This document shows positions 41,497 through 54,100 of a DNA stretch of 64,000 bases, piece by piece (position 1 is the first letter of the stretch; each line of letters starts with the position of its first letter). Below the pieces are notes generated by a model. The model was not told the origin of the DNA. It saw only the letters and a list, made by a program, of their open reading frames with translations, and made no database searches. Origin of the DNA: Setaria digitata. Its lineage: Eukaryota > Nematoda > Chromadorea > Rhabditida > Setariidae. The DNA lies in NCBI GenBank assembly GCA_003640385.1, contig RCAB01000010.1:310001-374000 (forward strand), read 5' to 3'. Position numbers and translations under genes: made by a program.

Positions 41497-43985
41497 TTCC
41501 TGTCCGTTCTGAGCAGCTTTTTGATTCCCCTGTTTCGTCCTCCTTCATCGTTTCCGTGATAACTGTCGCTCCATCCTCCGTGTCCAACAGCGCTGACTGG
41601 GACGTAAGTGGTATACCATCCCATCGAGTTGTAACGTGATCTGTAATTAGAGCTCTCAGATTTTTGTACATGCAAAACTAAAAATTTTGTTCCAGCTACA
41701 ACGAAATTAATCCTATTCGCTTTGTTAAAGTTTAGGGTTTATTTAAAACTGCAAGTTCCAAAACCTTTATTTAACACAGCGGCAACTATATCCGATGAAT
41801 GAATGAAAACAGGAAAGCAGATAAATACTTGAACATACTCTTTCAGTTCTTTAATATAATTTAAGGTAGAAAATTCAACGCCTACTCTAATGTTTTCTTC
41901 AAAGTGTATGTATGAGAAGAATCATTACAACTTTGGTTGTAATTTTATTTCAAGAACTGTCTAATTATATGTTTCACTTACACTATTGACCTTTAGTGGT
42001 AAAGTAATGCTTTTGGACATGCATACCTTCTCAACAAAAAAAAAAACAATGGATAAAAAACCCACCCATATGTCATTAATTGTTAAATCGTCAACAACAA
42101 TATTCTCTTTCTTTTGAAAAATATTGATTCATGCCAATATAAGTGGATTTTTTATCTTCTACTTTTATTACTCTTAATAATAATTAAGAAAGTGTGTATG
42201 TTATGCCACTAAAAATAAGTAATTGCCGTAAACTTCGTCATAAATTAATAAAATCTAGTTGGTAGCCCATATCAATACTGTTTATTAGTCTCCATGATAA
42301 ATTTGGAAATTTCTGAAATTGCTGAGTGAATATGAACATTCCTATATGAATTCATATACACCACAGAAATTCATAAAACTTTTTTTTGAGGAGTGAATAT
42401 AAATGAGTGACGATGCTAATATTTAGAAAAAGCCTGAAGACACAATAATAAAAGCCGTTATATTCTGCATAGTTCCTTGTCAGGAAATCATATTACTTAT
42501 AAAGTGGTTCCGAATCATCAATTGGAGATCTCAACAGGAAAAACCCTTTTATAGCAGATCTTCTCTGATCTGTAGGGGTTTCAAAGCATAATGCATCCAC
42601 TTAGCTTAAATTCTTTCGATTATTTAATTTTTGTGTACAACAACTGAAAAATCTATCATGTCAAGCACATCGCGTTTAGAGCAAGTTGCACCATCCATTT
42701 TTTAGCAAATCACCCTCATTTTCCATCTTTAAATTACCAGACTCGAAATAAAGATTCATGAAAACAGCGTGTATTAAAAAATTTTTTAAGTTAAAGAATA
42801 TTTTGCAGTGGGGAAAAAAAAATGGAAACGGCGGTAGAATTTGAAGACCAGGAGAATATCAACCGACAAACGGTGACGTCGAGATAACGCCGAGCCATAT
42901 ATTCTCCTTAAGTGACATTTTTTGGATATATTATCGACTAATTTTAGATGTCTTTCAAAATTTTCAGCTTAAAGAGCATTGTCAGAATCATTTATCACAT
43001 TTTGTTGAATCTTATGGGAAATTTTAAACAGACTGATGCTTCACTGAAAATAGATTTGCGAGATTTAGTAAATGTGAGTCACATCAGGTTGGAATTTACC
43101 CCTCGGTTAGGAAGAGATAATGGTTTTATGAATAGAAGTTATGGAAAGTGAGACAATTCGAGAAATGACAAGAACTAAAGTATTATTAATAAAAATTACT
43201 TGTAAATCATGTTCCGCATTACCGGAAATTTGGTCACTGGTTTTGCATAATAAAATGAGATCTACAGCGATCAATATTACGAAGTCTTGTAGTTAATTCA
43301 TTTCTAAACTGCTTTACCTGCTAAGCTCGACGAAGATCATGTTTAGATCTAAATGGATGCCGCAATTCATTGGATATCTTCGAAATTTTGTTTAGTTGAT
43401 TTTCAAATAATTGAACACAGAAGGGTGGTGAATGTTTTCAATCATCAAGGCTGCTGCTAAGGCTTCAAGTGCATTGCTTACAAATTGCTCACTTGTATTG
43501 ACATGACAAACATAGTTCTTTCATGCCCATTAAGTTCCTTCAAAAATTTTCTACTGATTTAAAAAAAAAAAAGACATCTTCTGCTTCTAAATAGACGGTT
43601 GCCAAATAATTAGGGCGCTTCAAATTGAAATATGGCCTAACCCACCAATGGTAATTCGTCCATCGCTCTGTATGGTTATTGTTGGCCGTCGATAGTAATG
43701 TTTGTTTGACCTCCTGGCTATCCGTATGTCAGACGCTGAATAACGCAGGGTATTTGCTAACGATGAACTCCGAATAGTTAGATTTCGCTGTAGATTAAGA
43801 TTCTCTTCCCTCTGTTCACTTCCTCGATCTTCTCGTTCTTGCCCATTTTCCGTAACGCTTGATGGAGTAGACTGCTTCGTAATCACTTCCGTAATTTGAC
43901 GTACTAGTCGTGTTTCCGTTCCCTGTGGAGCGATGGATAGTCGCCGCAATGATAAGGCTCGCGTTTGAGCGGAATAGAAGAACAT
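41497..43985 (-). CDS. Possible upstream exons (alternative N-terminus of the K2P gene or separate gene)
   Basis: Minus-strand exon 43985 to about 43640 begins MFFYSAQTRALSLRRLSIAP, is Ser/Arg/Thr-rich and contains NKHYYRRPTITIQSDGRITI before a GGT donor. A second piece, about 41497-41640, follows an AG acceptor (CTGTAATTACAG... on the minus strand) and ends at AAAG|GTACTT. They join in two frames: one gives YNSMGWYTTYVPVSAVGHGG, the other DHVTTRWDGIPLTSQSALLD. Neither frame enters the K2P exon at 40097 in phase, so a missing exon or a separate short transcript is possible. Low-complexity composition limits confidence. Confidence 0.35.
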
Positions 43986-46715
43986 GCTGTGCAGTTAGTT
44001 CCTGGCTCAGTACATTCAGTACTGTAAAAAATATCGCTGAAATGTGCGGTTAGTACAGAATTAGCGAAGCGCAATAAGCATCACTGAAGGGAAATTAAAG
44101 TTGCTGTTATGGACTACATACGAGCACTGCTTCCGAAGTTAACACATCCTCTCGCAAAGCAGCATTCTAAGCTTATCCCTCCGTCTATGTCTATCTGCCT
44201 GTTATCTATAATATACACATTTTATATCAAGTCTATATAGACACTATGATCAAAGACGATCCGACTTAGCACCAGATCGGAATGCAGTTGGTCACAAATG
44301 GAAAAGCATGTTTTTAAAAAACGGTCAGGGGTCCTGTTCACACTTCAAAAAAAGGAAGGGTCATCCCTTCGTAAAATTAGTAAGAAAGGACGAAAGTAAT
44401 TCGAGCTATTTTGAAAAACTGGAAAACCATTTTAAGTTGTTAAAAAAGTGGACGTTGTGACAACATAAAGACAAAGGACTCAAGGGACTAGCTATAAAAC
44501 AACTTGTAAGCATTCTAGTGAACTGAAAAGTTTGGAGTGCATCTGATTATTGAAAGCATTGCATTCAAATGGAAGTGCTGCACACAATACGATAAGCCTA
44601 ATTTCATTTCCTTTTACTAACAAATCATGCGGAACAAATTGTCGTGAAATATTTGTCTCTAGCCACCATTATTTGCTGCTACCTAAACTGACTGAAGCGG
44701 ATTACGTCCTCAGATATCACAACAAACCTTCTCGAATTCCCTAGACAGTAATTTACTACCTACTCGTAATAAACACTCTGCACCAAAATGAACACATGAA
44801 TGATTTCTCAGAAATATGCTAAAGTTTCAGAAAATGTAGTTATCCTACATCGGCAAATATAATTTTCATTAAAAGTACATTCAATAAGGTTACTCCTTAT
44901 AAATAGTAAATACTACCTATTTGAGTTGTCCATGTCCTTTAGCAAAGAAATGAGTCAAAACAGACATAAGACTTCAGTTTCTCATTCCTTCATCATGTGA
45001 GCACTGATTTCAATAAAATACGATTAACCACTTTTTTTTACTCTCCCAGAGAAATTTTTATTCAAGTTAACAAGGAAAAATAACAGAAACTATATCTTTT
45101 CGAAATCCTTCTATATTTTGCGGGAATTGTCTGTCCATTCATTTTTATTGGTGGACGTTTTATCACTGTCCAAAACAGAATGCTATTCAGTGGATTAGAA
45201 AGAGGATTTGTCGTATGATCCATGGATTTAATCTGTTTTAGTCAGTTCAGAATAATGTTCTTTAATCTTCGCACAACTGTCTCAAAGTGAAAAGAGACTT
45301 TGTCTATCACGACAAAAAAGTAAACCCGCAAAAAGTACCAATGATCATTAAGATTAAGTTTTCAACAAGCTAATAGCCTTGAGAGATTTCTAGAAGGTTT
45401 CTAATAAAGCCGAAAAGAAGGTGGGATCAACATCTCCACTTAGTTCACGAAGAGAATTCTTTGCTTGGCTTGAAATATGACACTAAACTAATTCAATCTC
45501 TTTACCAATGAACATATCAATACTCAATTTAAAAGACAGCATACTAACTTAAGAAGACCAGAACCTAACACTGATCCTATAAAGCTATGCGTTGCGTACT
45601 TTCAAAGACCAGAATCTTACGTAAGAGAATCACTTGTTAAAAAGTAACGCTATTCACTTTTCATGGCCCTCACGTTCACAATCTGAATAAGAATGCGTTG
45701 CACGAAAAAAACCATTCCATCACACATTTCACACAGTTGCTGCAAAAGTTTCAAAAAATTTGTGACTTAATTGTCTCCACCAATGACCAACCAACTATAT
45801 TCCAAAGATTAGTTGTGATTCCAAAAATTTCTATCAACGTGACAATAAACTCTTTCACTAGAAGTTTTTAAATCACCATCCATTTTTTTTCGCTCAGTTT
45901 TCTGACCTCACTTCCACATGCATGATATATTTAGAATCGTATACAAATTTTAGTCAGTAACCTTATTTGCACCGTACGATGCATCCAGTTCTAACCGCAT
46001 AATTTTTTTGATCCCAGGATTAGACCTTTTCAACTAACTGCAAACCGGCTGCAAGATAAATTTCCACCTATGGTACAAATGCTCCCAATGCGGAAAAGTC
46101 CATCAATAACAGACTTTTTTCCTTAACAACAGCCTTGGTTATTGAGTTTCTCAAAGCTGCTTCACAGCTTTGTGTATTAACCTATTCCTATCCAAAGTTT
46201 TTAAACCCTTCTGCCTTCACTACTACGTTCGAGGAGACGAGATCATTTCTAAAATCAATTATTCGTCACTGGCAGCTTCAGCTGTACATTAAGAGACGTA
46301 ACGAGTTTATTTTAGGCTTTTCAGGTTTCTGTTTCTGCTTTAGATCCCTCAGTGTTTAGCGGTAGGACATCAGTTTTTATTTGCATCACTTCCTCGACGC
46401 TTATTTCCAAGTAACGTTTCTAGTTTCTCGAAAATTCAAAGCACCAGGACACACCCAAGCTGTTTACCCAGCAATTCATAGCCATATGAAATAAAATAAG
46501 CACTTAGAATTTTGCAACAGAATACAGAATTTATGACTTTCTCTCTCTTTGAGAATAACATTGTTAAGCGATAATGGTTGTTCGCAGTGATGAAGCAGAA
46601 TACCGGAAAATTCGAAATTTTGCATTTTATATTTGCATGGAAAAATGACGCTTCACAACGTCGAGGTAAGTACAGGTCACAGATGTGACATTCGCACATA
46701 TGATGGTAGACTAAC
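43986..46715. other. A+T-rich spacer without recognised coding sequence
   Basis: No recognisable exon on either strand. It may hold the terminal exon of the unrecognised minus-strand gene whose last visible exon ends at 46716, but I could not identify it. Confidence 0.4.
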
Positions 46716-48963
46716 CTCTCCAGAAGTCTGTTATCGTAAACATGATCCTACTATCGATGTTTATTAGTGCCTTTATCAAGATAGAATCTGACAGCTTCGA
46801 GTTCTTCAGTACTTTTTTGCAGTTCATCTGCATTTTCACTTTATGGTAGTCACGATTAGAAAGCTCTACAGTTCTATATATAGCTGGTGGACCAGAATTT
46901 ACTTTTTTTAGCTTATCACAGACATCTGTTTGCAAAATAGATCTATTTAAAAAATCTTCATTAGAATTGTCAGAAATACCACTTAGTCACTAATTTTTTT
47001 TTACCTCAATGCTCTTTGTCGATCGTCTTTCCAGGTGCAGTCTCCATCATAAATAGGAGGATTACAATGGTAACTTTTTGCCAGAACGAAACTTTCAGTT
47101 TGGAATGGCAGAAATTGCAGTCTATCTCCATTGAATTCTATGATTCCTTCCATTTCAATTGATCGAATGTACCAGATTTTCATTTTCTGTCCATGGTCTA
47201 ACAGCAAAGCTGAATGTTTTAGGTGTTCTTCAGTAGTTGGAGGAAGTGCTGTTCAATCATTTCCGTTTCCACACCACCCCATTCCGAAATCCGGAACAGT
47301 CTCACCTTAGTCACAATCAGCCATATTAGATTCTATGTTCAGAAAATGAAACAACAGTTCAATAATTAATATAAAGCGCCTTCCCAACGGTTTCGGTACA
47401 TTATTAAATCGTTTGGAGCCGCCACCATTCCAAGTCTTACCACTAAATGACAAGTCTTTCTCAAACTATCATAACTGTCCGTAACCAAGATAAAGATTTG
47501 AAAAATACACTCTGTTACATTGGTCAAAGCATTCCAGACGTACCTTGGCGATGGTAACCTAGATGTTTTATCTGTGGTTAACAGCTAGCTGTTTAACCTT
47601 AGCTATTGTGCAAATAGTAGTACTTGTCCGTTTCTCTTTTCAAAAAGAACTTGTTTAAAAAAAAAAAAAAAAAAAAATGATAGCTTGCATTCACGGCAGC
47701 AAGCAAAATGCTCATATATTGTACTGGTAATGGAATTTATCATTCACTAAAAAAAGCTAATCTTCATAATCTATCTTCAGATTAAAGATCCTAAAGATTT
47801 CAATAGAAAGTAATAGTAACAAATAAGAAGAAAATGGGATTATCGATGAATAAAAAAGGAAGTAACCAGCCTCAGAAGCAATAAATGAGATGCAAGTATT
47901 TATTTCAGCTGGATGCTAATGATTCGTACTGCGGTAAGCAAGTCTCACAATTTTCCTTTCTGGTGGATTATTGGTTGAATTTTGAAAGAATCGTTTTATT
48001 TGCACGCATGAAGAAATTTTCAGAATTGATTGTTCTGGATTATACTCTTTTCTATTTGGCGTCACCCTAATATTGAATTTTACGAACAAATTCCATTTAA
48101 ACCCACTGTATTCATGTGAAAACTAAACTCTCCCTAGCGACAATGCAAATTTCCTCACAAATTTTCATATGTGCACAGCAATCGAACTTGTTTAATTCCA
48201 GGCGCTTAATTATAAGTTACTCAATTATGCGTGGTGACACCACAATCTCTCCTACTTTTCTAACAAGTATTTAAGCAATAGTTAATCACACGGTGTACTC
48301 TTTGTTACTTTGCATTAAATTTTATCATTTTAAGAAATCATTTTAGGGAAAATAAGAATTAAGAAATCAGTCAAACATATCGTTAGATATACTAATGATT
48401 TTTTTTATCCATGCATATTTCTTGATTCCTAATTATTTCACCTCAGCTATCAGGGTAAAAAGTATGCCCACCGCTCTTCACAATTTTCAGAAAAATCCAG
48501 CAGTGTTTGAATATATCCAACATTTTCGTCTTCCAATCAGATTTTTTCCTTTTATAACTCCTTATTTTAATTTTTGATGTGGACTTCCTTTGAATAAGAT
48601 CCCAGAAATTCTGCTCGAACAAGGATTCTCTCGCATTTTAGAAAATCGTCCGACATATTCAAATAACTTCCGTTAGTCGTTTATGTCTGCAATCATATTT
48701 TCACGTACTTTCACTGGTCATACTTTACTGCTTCACCCTGTTACTGACCTGGAACGATTCATTAGCACACTCCAGCTTTCCTTACAGACACTTGTCGCCT
48801 TCATTTAGCACATTGGCCATTTCGCAAACCTGTGATACATTCCTATTGCGACTGTCATCGAGGCTCGCCACCGCAGTTGTCTTATTTCGAAACCGTTCAT
48901 ACCGCCAGGCTTCACTAACTGTGGACTTATCATGCTTCAACAATTGTACTGCGACCCTACCAA
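46716..48963 (-). CDS. Exons of an unrecognised gene
   Basis: Three well-bounded minus-strand exons. 48786-48963 (acceptor TTATAG, donor CT|GTAAGG) reads VQLLKHDKSTVSEAWRYERF and VCEMANVLNEGDKC. 47005-47248 (acceptor GAACAG, donor GAG|GTAAAA) reads LPPTTEEHLKHSALLDHGQK, MKIWYIRSIEMEGIIEFNGD and YHCNPPIYDGDCTWKDDRQR. 46716-46942 (acceptor AAATAG, donor GAG|GTTAGT) reads QTDVCDKLKKVNSGPPAIYR and FTITDFWRG. The last two join in phase (AG|A). The first leaves in phase 2 while the next needs phase 1, so at least one exon between is missing or these are separate transcripts. The 3' end is not found. The sequence looks like a globular soluble protein; I do not recognise the family. Confidence 0.5.
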
Positions 48964-49215
48964 CTATAATTGATTTCTATGTTTTTCGGAATAATTCTCA
49001 CTCCTAAACTGACTCATTTTTTTGTAATCAATTTACTCTATGACCGAAATCGTTGAGATGAGATGCGATGATGTTTTCCGTATCTTTTCTGTAACCAAAT
49101 CGTCTCTTCATAATAATAGGCCTGCTCCTTAGTGCGCTTCATTTTCAACAGGTAAGCGTGCTCCATCCCGCAATAGGCACACTAGCTAAGATGTGAAAGT
49201 ATTGATACTTCTAAC

Positions 49216-49421
49216 CTTTTTTCTCCGCGAAAAAGGCCAAAACTGCTCCATTGTGAAATCTTTGTCGCCACAGTGAAAATTACTGGACCTTGGCAAAGGA
49301 TTAAGCTTTTTTGTGCCATATCGAATCTGATCAAGAGTTCGAAAGTCGAGACCATGCATCGGAAGTTTCACAAAACATTCGCAACCCTCGATAAAATCTG
49401 CATTTGCTTCCCGCAGCTATC
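49216..49421 (-). CDS. Candidate exon, unrecognised
   Basis: An acceptor GACGATAG and donor AAAAAAG|GTTAGA bound a frame open at both ends: NADFIEGCECFVKLPMHGLD, FRTLDQIRYGTKKLNPLPRS and FTMEQFWPFSRRKK. A second minus-strand frame is open over 49370-49510 (QLDEDERSKLHTKIGIIKLL) next to a long poly-A/poly-T tract, so the true frame is uncertain. It may belong to the same gene as the exons at 46.7-49.0 kb. Confidence 0.35.
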
Positions 49422-49509
49422 GTCCTTCAGTAACTTTATTATTCCAATTTTTGTATGCAGCTTACTACGCTCGTCTTCATCCAATTGCGCATTCAATATC
49501 CTTTTTTCT

Positions 49510-49540
<31 letters not shown>

Positions 49541-50533
49541 AATAGTCTAAACATCTTTAGCAATTTTTTAAACTGCACTTTTGTTACAAAAATTAACTAT
49601 CACTTGTATCTTCCACTTTAGGGATTTACCTGTGTCGATATATTGACATTTACTCTTGAATTACTCTCGTGTTATCTATGTTCTCGTTTTATAATAGTAA
49701 TGAAAGGATGTTTTAAGACACTACCGACAAGTAATCTCTGAAAAAAAAATCCATTAAACAAGGGACAGAGCGATCGCGGTTGAAAATGTTATGGCTAAAA
49801 TGATAAATGGAGTCAGCAGCAGGTCCCATTTTAGAGAGTTAATTTGTGTAGTGGGTAAAAATGTGAAACTTGCTTTCAAAAAAGGACAAATTTTTCACAT
49901 AACCATATAATTCTCCTTCAGTATTACTTTGTATGCCTTTCAATTCCTGCTGATACGAGTGGTAGTAGTAGTAAACAAAGCATTATGAAAGTAGCAACAA
50001 ATTGACAACATGGCTAGAGGTTTCAGACAGAAAGTTGTTCGAAAAGTTTGAATTTTAAAATCCAATTCAGTGGAAAGAATTTGTGCGAAATTATCTAATC
50101 AGTTCTTCTTAATTTAGAGATTTAAAATAAAATATACCGAGACCGTTTACAATTAGTCACTCTTACATCTCCAGCTAACTTGCTTAAAATTATTTACACT
50201 GACAGAATTCCTAAATTTTTCAACTTCTACATTCTTCATACAGTTCACTGCAGAGAAATGCGAACTTTCGGTTTTAAATAATTGTTTTTCCCAGCAATCT
50301 TTTACGTAAGATTCCGTAACAAAACAAAACTTTTCTGTTGGCATGACATGACTGACTCAAATGCAAAGGGTCCTGAAAAGCACTCTCAAGACTGAACCAG
50401 AAAGAGAAAAAAGGAGCTTTAAGCAGGGAAAAAAGAAAAAGTGGGATACCTCTGACATACGCGACACGAGAGCGTTCGGAAACTCGTGACAAGTTACGTG
50501 AGTCGGCAAGGTTGCCTTGCGCATGCTCGATAC

Positions 50534-51152
50534 CCGCCGTCGTCCGGATTAGGCCGGCTGTTTTGAACAAGGCTAGTGCCGGATTGAACCGTTCGTTCGA
50601 TATCACTTGCGAATAAATCATCGCCCAGGCTTTGCTGCATTTCAAACGTTCACGTTATTCATTAGTCGCTCTCTGTGCACCACAGATAACTTCCTCCAGG
50701 GGGCGGGTTCCTTTGTAACCATTGGAATCAACGAAACACAGAGATCCAGCGAGCGAGCGACCTCACTTAGACGTCGTCTTTCAAGAACAGCAACATGGAA
50801 GTACAGGGAGGCGGCGATGCACATGCATCGCTTTAGACAATCGCTGGCTCTGTAGTGGTGGGTGGAGGCACATGAGGAGGAGGAGGTGCGAGTGCGGGGC
50901 GGATCGGATGGGATCGCTCGATAAACTGGGATTGAGTGAGCATCGTGCTGAGACTGTTCGCACTTGGGACGGGTTGCGGCAACCTGCTACCGTTAGTGCT
51001 GCTTTTTCGGACTAGGAAGTGAGCGTGCAAGCTCTTTGCAAACTGCTTTCTGCGCATTACAAAAAGCAAGGACGAGGCATCTGATTTGCAGAGATGTCAA
51101 TGTTGCCACAGAGTTTACCTGAAGACGTCGTAGCCATCGATGTTCCAATGGT
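50534..51152 (-). CDS. GC-rich exon group of an unrecognised gene
   Basis: Three minus-strand exons in a G+C- and CpG-rich island of about 600 bases. 51119-51152 reads HWNIDGYDVF. 50839-51049 reads KQFAKSLHAHFLVRKSSTNG, then SRLPQPVPSANSLSTML, SQFIERSHPIRP and a proline run APPPPHVPPPTTTEP. 50534-50634 reads QSLGDDLFASDIERTVQSGT and NSRPNPDDGG. Phases match at both junctions (AG|A, then phase 0 with a GTCTAA donor). If that weak donor is not used, the reading ends at TAA 50833-50835. Phases also match upstream to the 57.1 kb exon. An intracellular, partly disordered protein is suggested; family unknown. Confidence 0.5.
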
Positions 51153-51169
51153 CTGAATTATCACTGGTA

Positions 51170-54100
51170 AAGAGATCAGCTTGTGCCGTTTTTTCACACT
51201 CAAGCAACTACTAGCTGATCCATGTGGAACATATGTATTTGTGATACATTTAGGTTGACATGTTCAACCATAATTTTGAGTGGATAGCGGGCAGGGCCAG
51301 AATATCGAGACGCAAATACTGTCCAAACATCAGAGTCAGAATAGTCATTTACCGATCAGCAAAATTAGCGGGTGCTCATAACAAAATTGCCACAATGTTT
51401 GGTTTAATTTAATTTGATAATGCTCAGTGGAATCCTAGTAAGTTAAAAAACCGTCCACTACTAAACGGTGTGTAAGGTTTTGAGAAAAGATTTGCAGAAA
51501 GCAGTCTGTTCCTTCAAAAATTGATATTGCAATTCTAAAACAACTCTTGAAAGAACTATTTATGCTTGTGACTTTTAACGGGACCACTGTCCACTAGATT
51601 TTAAATTTTCTTTTTTTTTGTGCGAACTGTTCCTCTATCTCAAAATTTCATTTTAAATAATTTAGCTAGGATTATTAAATCTCTAGAATTTGTCATACAA
51701 AAAAGCACTTTTCTATTTGAAACCAAAGACAGTGTAGTAAGCACGGATGAAAAAAAGACCTTTCTGAAATAGAAAATTCTTTTTACGGCTCATCGCTTTC
51801 AGAAAAACAACAGCGAAATTCGGAAAAAATTTGCAATACTCTTGATGAGCACACTGCAAATGACTGTTTTTTTTTTTTTATCGTTTATGATGCCTGTCAC
51901 AGATAATTTCTTCACATCATCGGTTTGCTGCAGCTTTCCTCCTGTTTCTAGTTACTTCATTTTCCACGGCTATCTTTTATATGAAGTTTTTTTTTTTAAC
52001 TTCCGTAAGATGTGCAGCATTCTCGCCAGTAACTGTTCGACATACTTGTCCATTAAAATAAGTAATTCTTGTGCCCCATATCTTGTTCGAAAGAAGGAAT
52101 TATTTTTCTTAACGTCTCCATTATCATCAGCATTATAGAATGCCAACAGTATTGAAGCATCATGAGTAACATGCCGTGACTTTCGTTCATCTCTAAATTT
52201 ACATCTCTAAATTGCAAAATTTGTGGTAATTTCGCAGAAAAAAGAGGAGCGGAAACATAAAATACAACACAGTCATTGATATACAACTTCAAAAGGGGTT
52301 CATTTAGTCCACTTATTAGACAACTTTTCCCATATCAGAGTTAAATTTCTAGCAGACCACTCACTGACGACAATCCAAATTTTAATAAGTGCAACTGAGT
52401 TAAATATTTAATCAGAATTATTAAGTGACTGAATAGATAAACTTTCGTGATTTTAAAAGAAATACAAACCACTTCTAGCTAATAAATTGCCAAATATAAA
52501 TCTTGATAAATTTAGGAATTTGCTGTTTTGTTGACTGGTCATCCTATTGCAGTCATTCGAAAGAAAAGTAAATAAAAAAGGAGTAATCGAGAAGATTTCT
52601 CCTGCAATTTTTCAATCAACGGCGAGTGCCACAGCAAATGAATTAGCAAGGAAGAGAATGGATAAAGCTGAGATCTGCAGCTCGAACACCACTTATTGCA
52701 TTACTGGGAATCTCGACTCAGCAGCTCATTTTTCTCTGCTCATGAAAGCATGAAAGATCAATTAAAAATTGGCAGTGGAGTGCAAAACAAATTGCTTTTG
52801 GGGTACTACAGTCCATGGTAAATCAATTTATTAGTACAATATATCTAACGGCTGAGCGGAAATTATATAAATAAGAAGCAATCTTGGGCAAAAGTCTGTC
52901 CACCGGAATGTAGATTGTTCTTTGCCCTGAACATACCATACCTTTAAAAGTTGGATCGAAATTGAAATATCCCATTTAGGAATTGCCCTGAATACAGTCA
53001 ATACTTTTTCGCTTGCAGCAGCACAGCAGATACAAGCAATTGCTTGTTTATTTTAGTCTTGCTCCTCACATACAATATGAAATGATATAGAAATTTAAAA
53101 CTGTGCTTTGTATGCTATTTCTTGTTGTCAAACGTTTAAATAACAGTGCTGAATTGTCATCAGTTATAAAAATATACCAGCCAAGAAACTGTGCAATTTT
53201 TACTTCTAGAAATGTCTGTACATATGTAATGAATGAGAAATGGTCTTATTAATCCTTCTTCTAGACTGCAGTACTTTTTCACTCTAACAGCTTCAGAAGT
53301 TCGATAACACCAAAAATTAAAAATTACGAATATTTATAGAAAAACAAATTAACAATTTACTTGCCAGTGAAAACCTTTACTTTAATCGGTTTACTAACAT
53401 TAATGAGATATGAGCAGACAGTTATAAGCATTTGTGCTGACAGTTCACCTGAATCTCGAGTACCTTCCAAAAATGTTGCAACAATATTAAAAGTAATGTA
53501 ACAAGTATACTCTTCCCATAAATAATTTCTTTTCTATTTATTTGTAACACAATAAATTCAGAGTAGCAAACTTTCAAGCAGCTTGAAAATTGATCTTTTC
53601 TACGCAAGAGCCAGTGCAACGTCACGAGTTAGAATGGGAGTTATTTATGAATGAGAACTGATCACGGCACCTGTGATCGATTCTGTGTAAAATAAGATTC
53701 TGATATATTTCCAATTTCCTGATTCTTCTTAGTATGCAGTTTAAATCACAGACAGCAATCGATTGGATTGTAAGCAGCTATGTAAGTTTCCCTCCATTCA
53801 AAAAATTACAGAGGTTCCACTGATTGATTAATTGTTGTCAGGACTGTTACTGATCAACCAGAAATTTCAAGTCTTGTAGTGTATATTTCTTATGGAAAAT
53901 ACGAATGCTAATGTGTTATGCAAAATTTTGGAATAAATTTCTATTAACTATAAAAAACTTTTGCGAAATCGTGCTAATAATTATTCCAGTGGGACAAGAC
54001 TGGAGGAACTGGTTTATGAAGAAGAAGAGAATATGGGCTGAACAGATTTAGTAAACTAATGACGACAGTAAACAAGGAACATTGTGCATGAAAATTAGTA

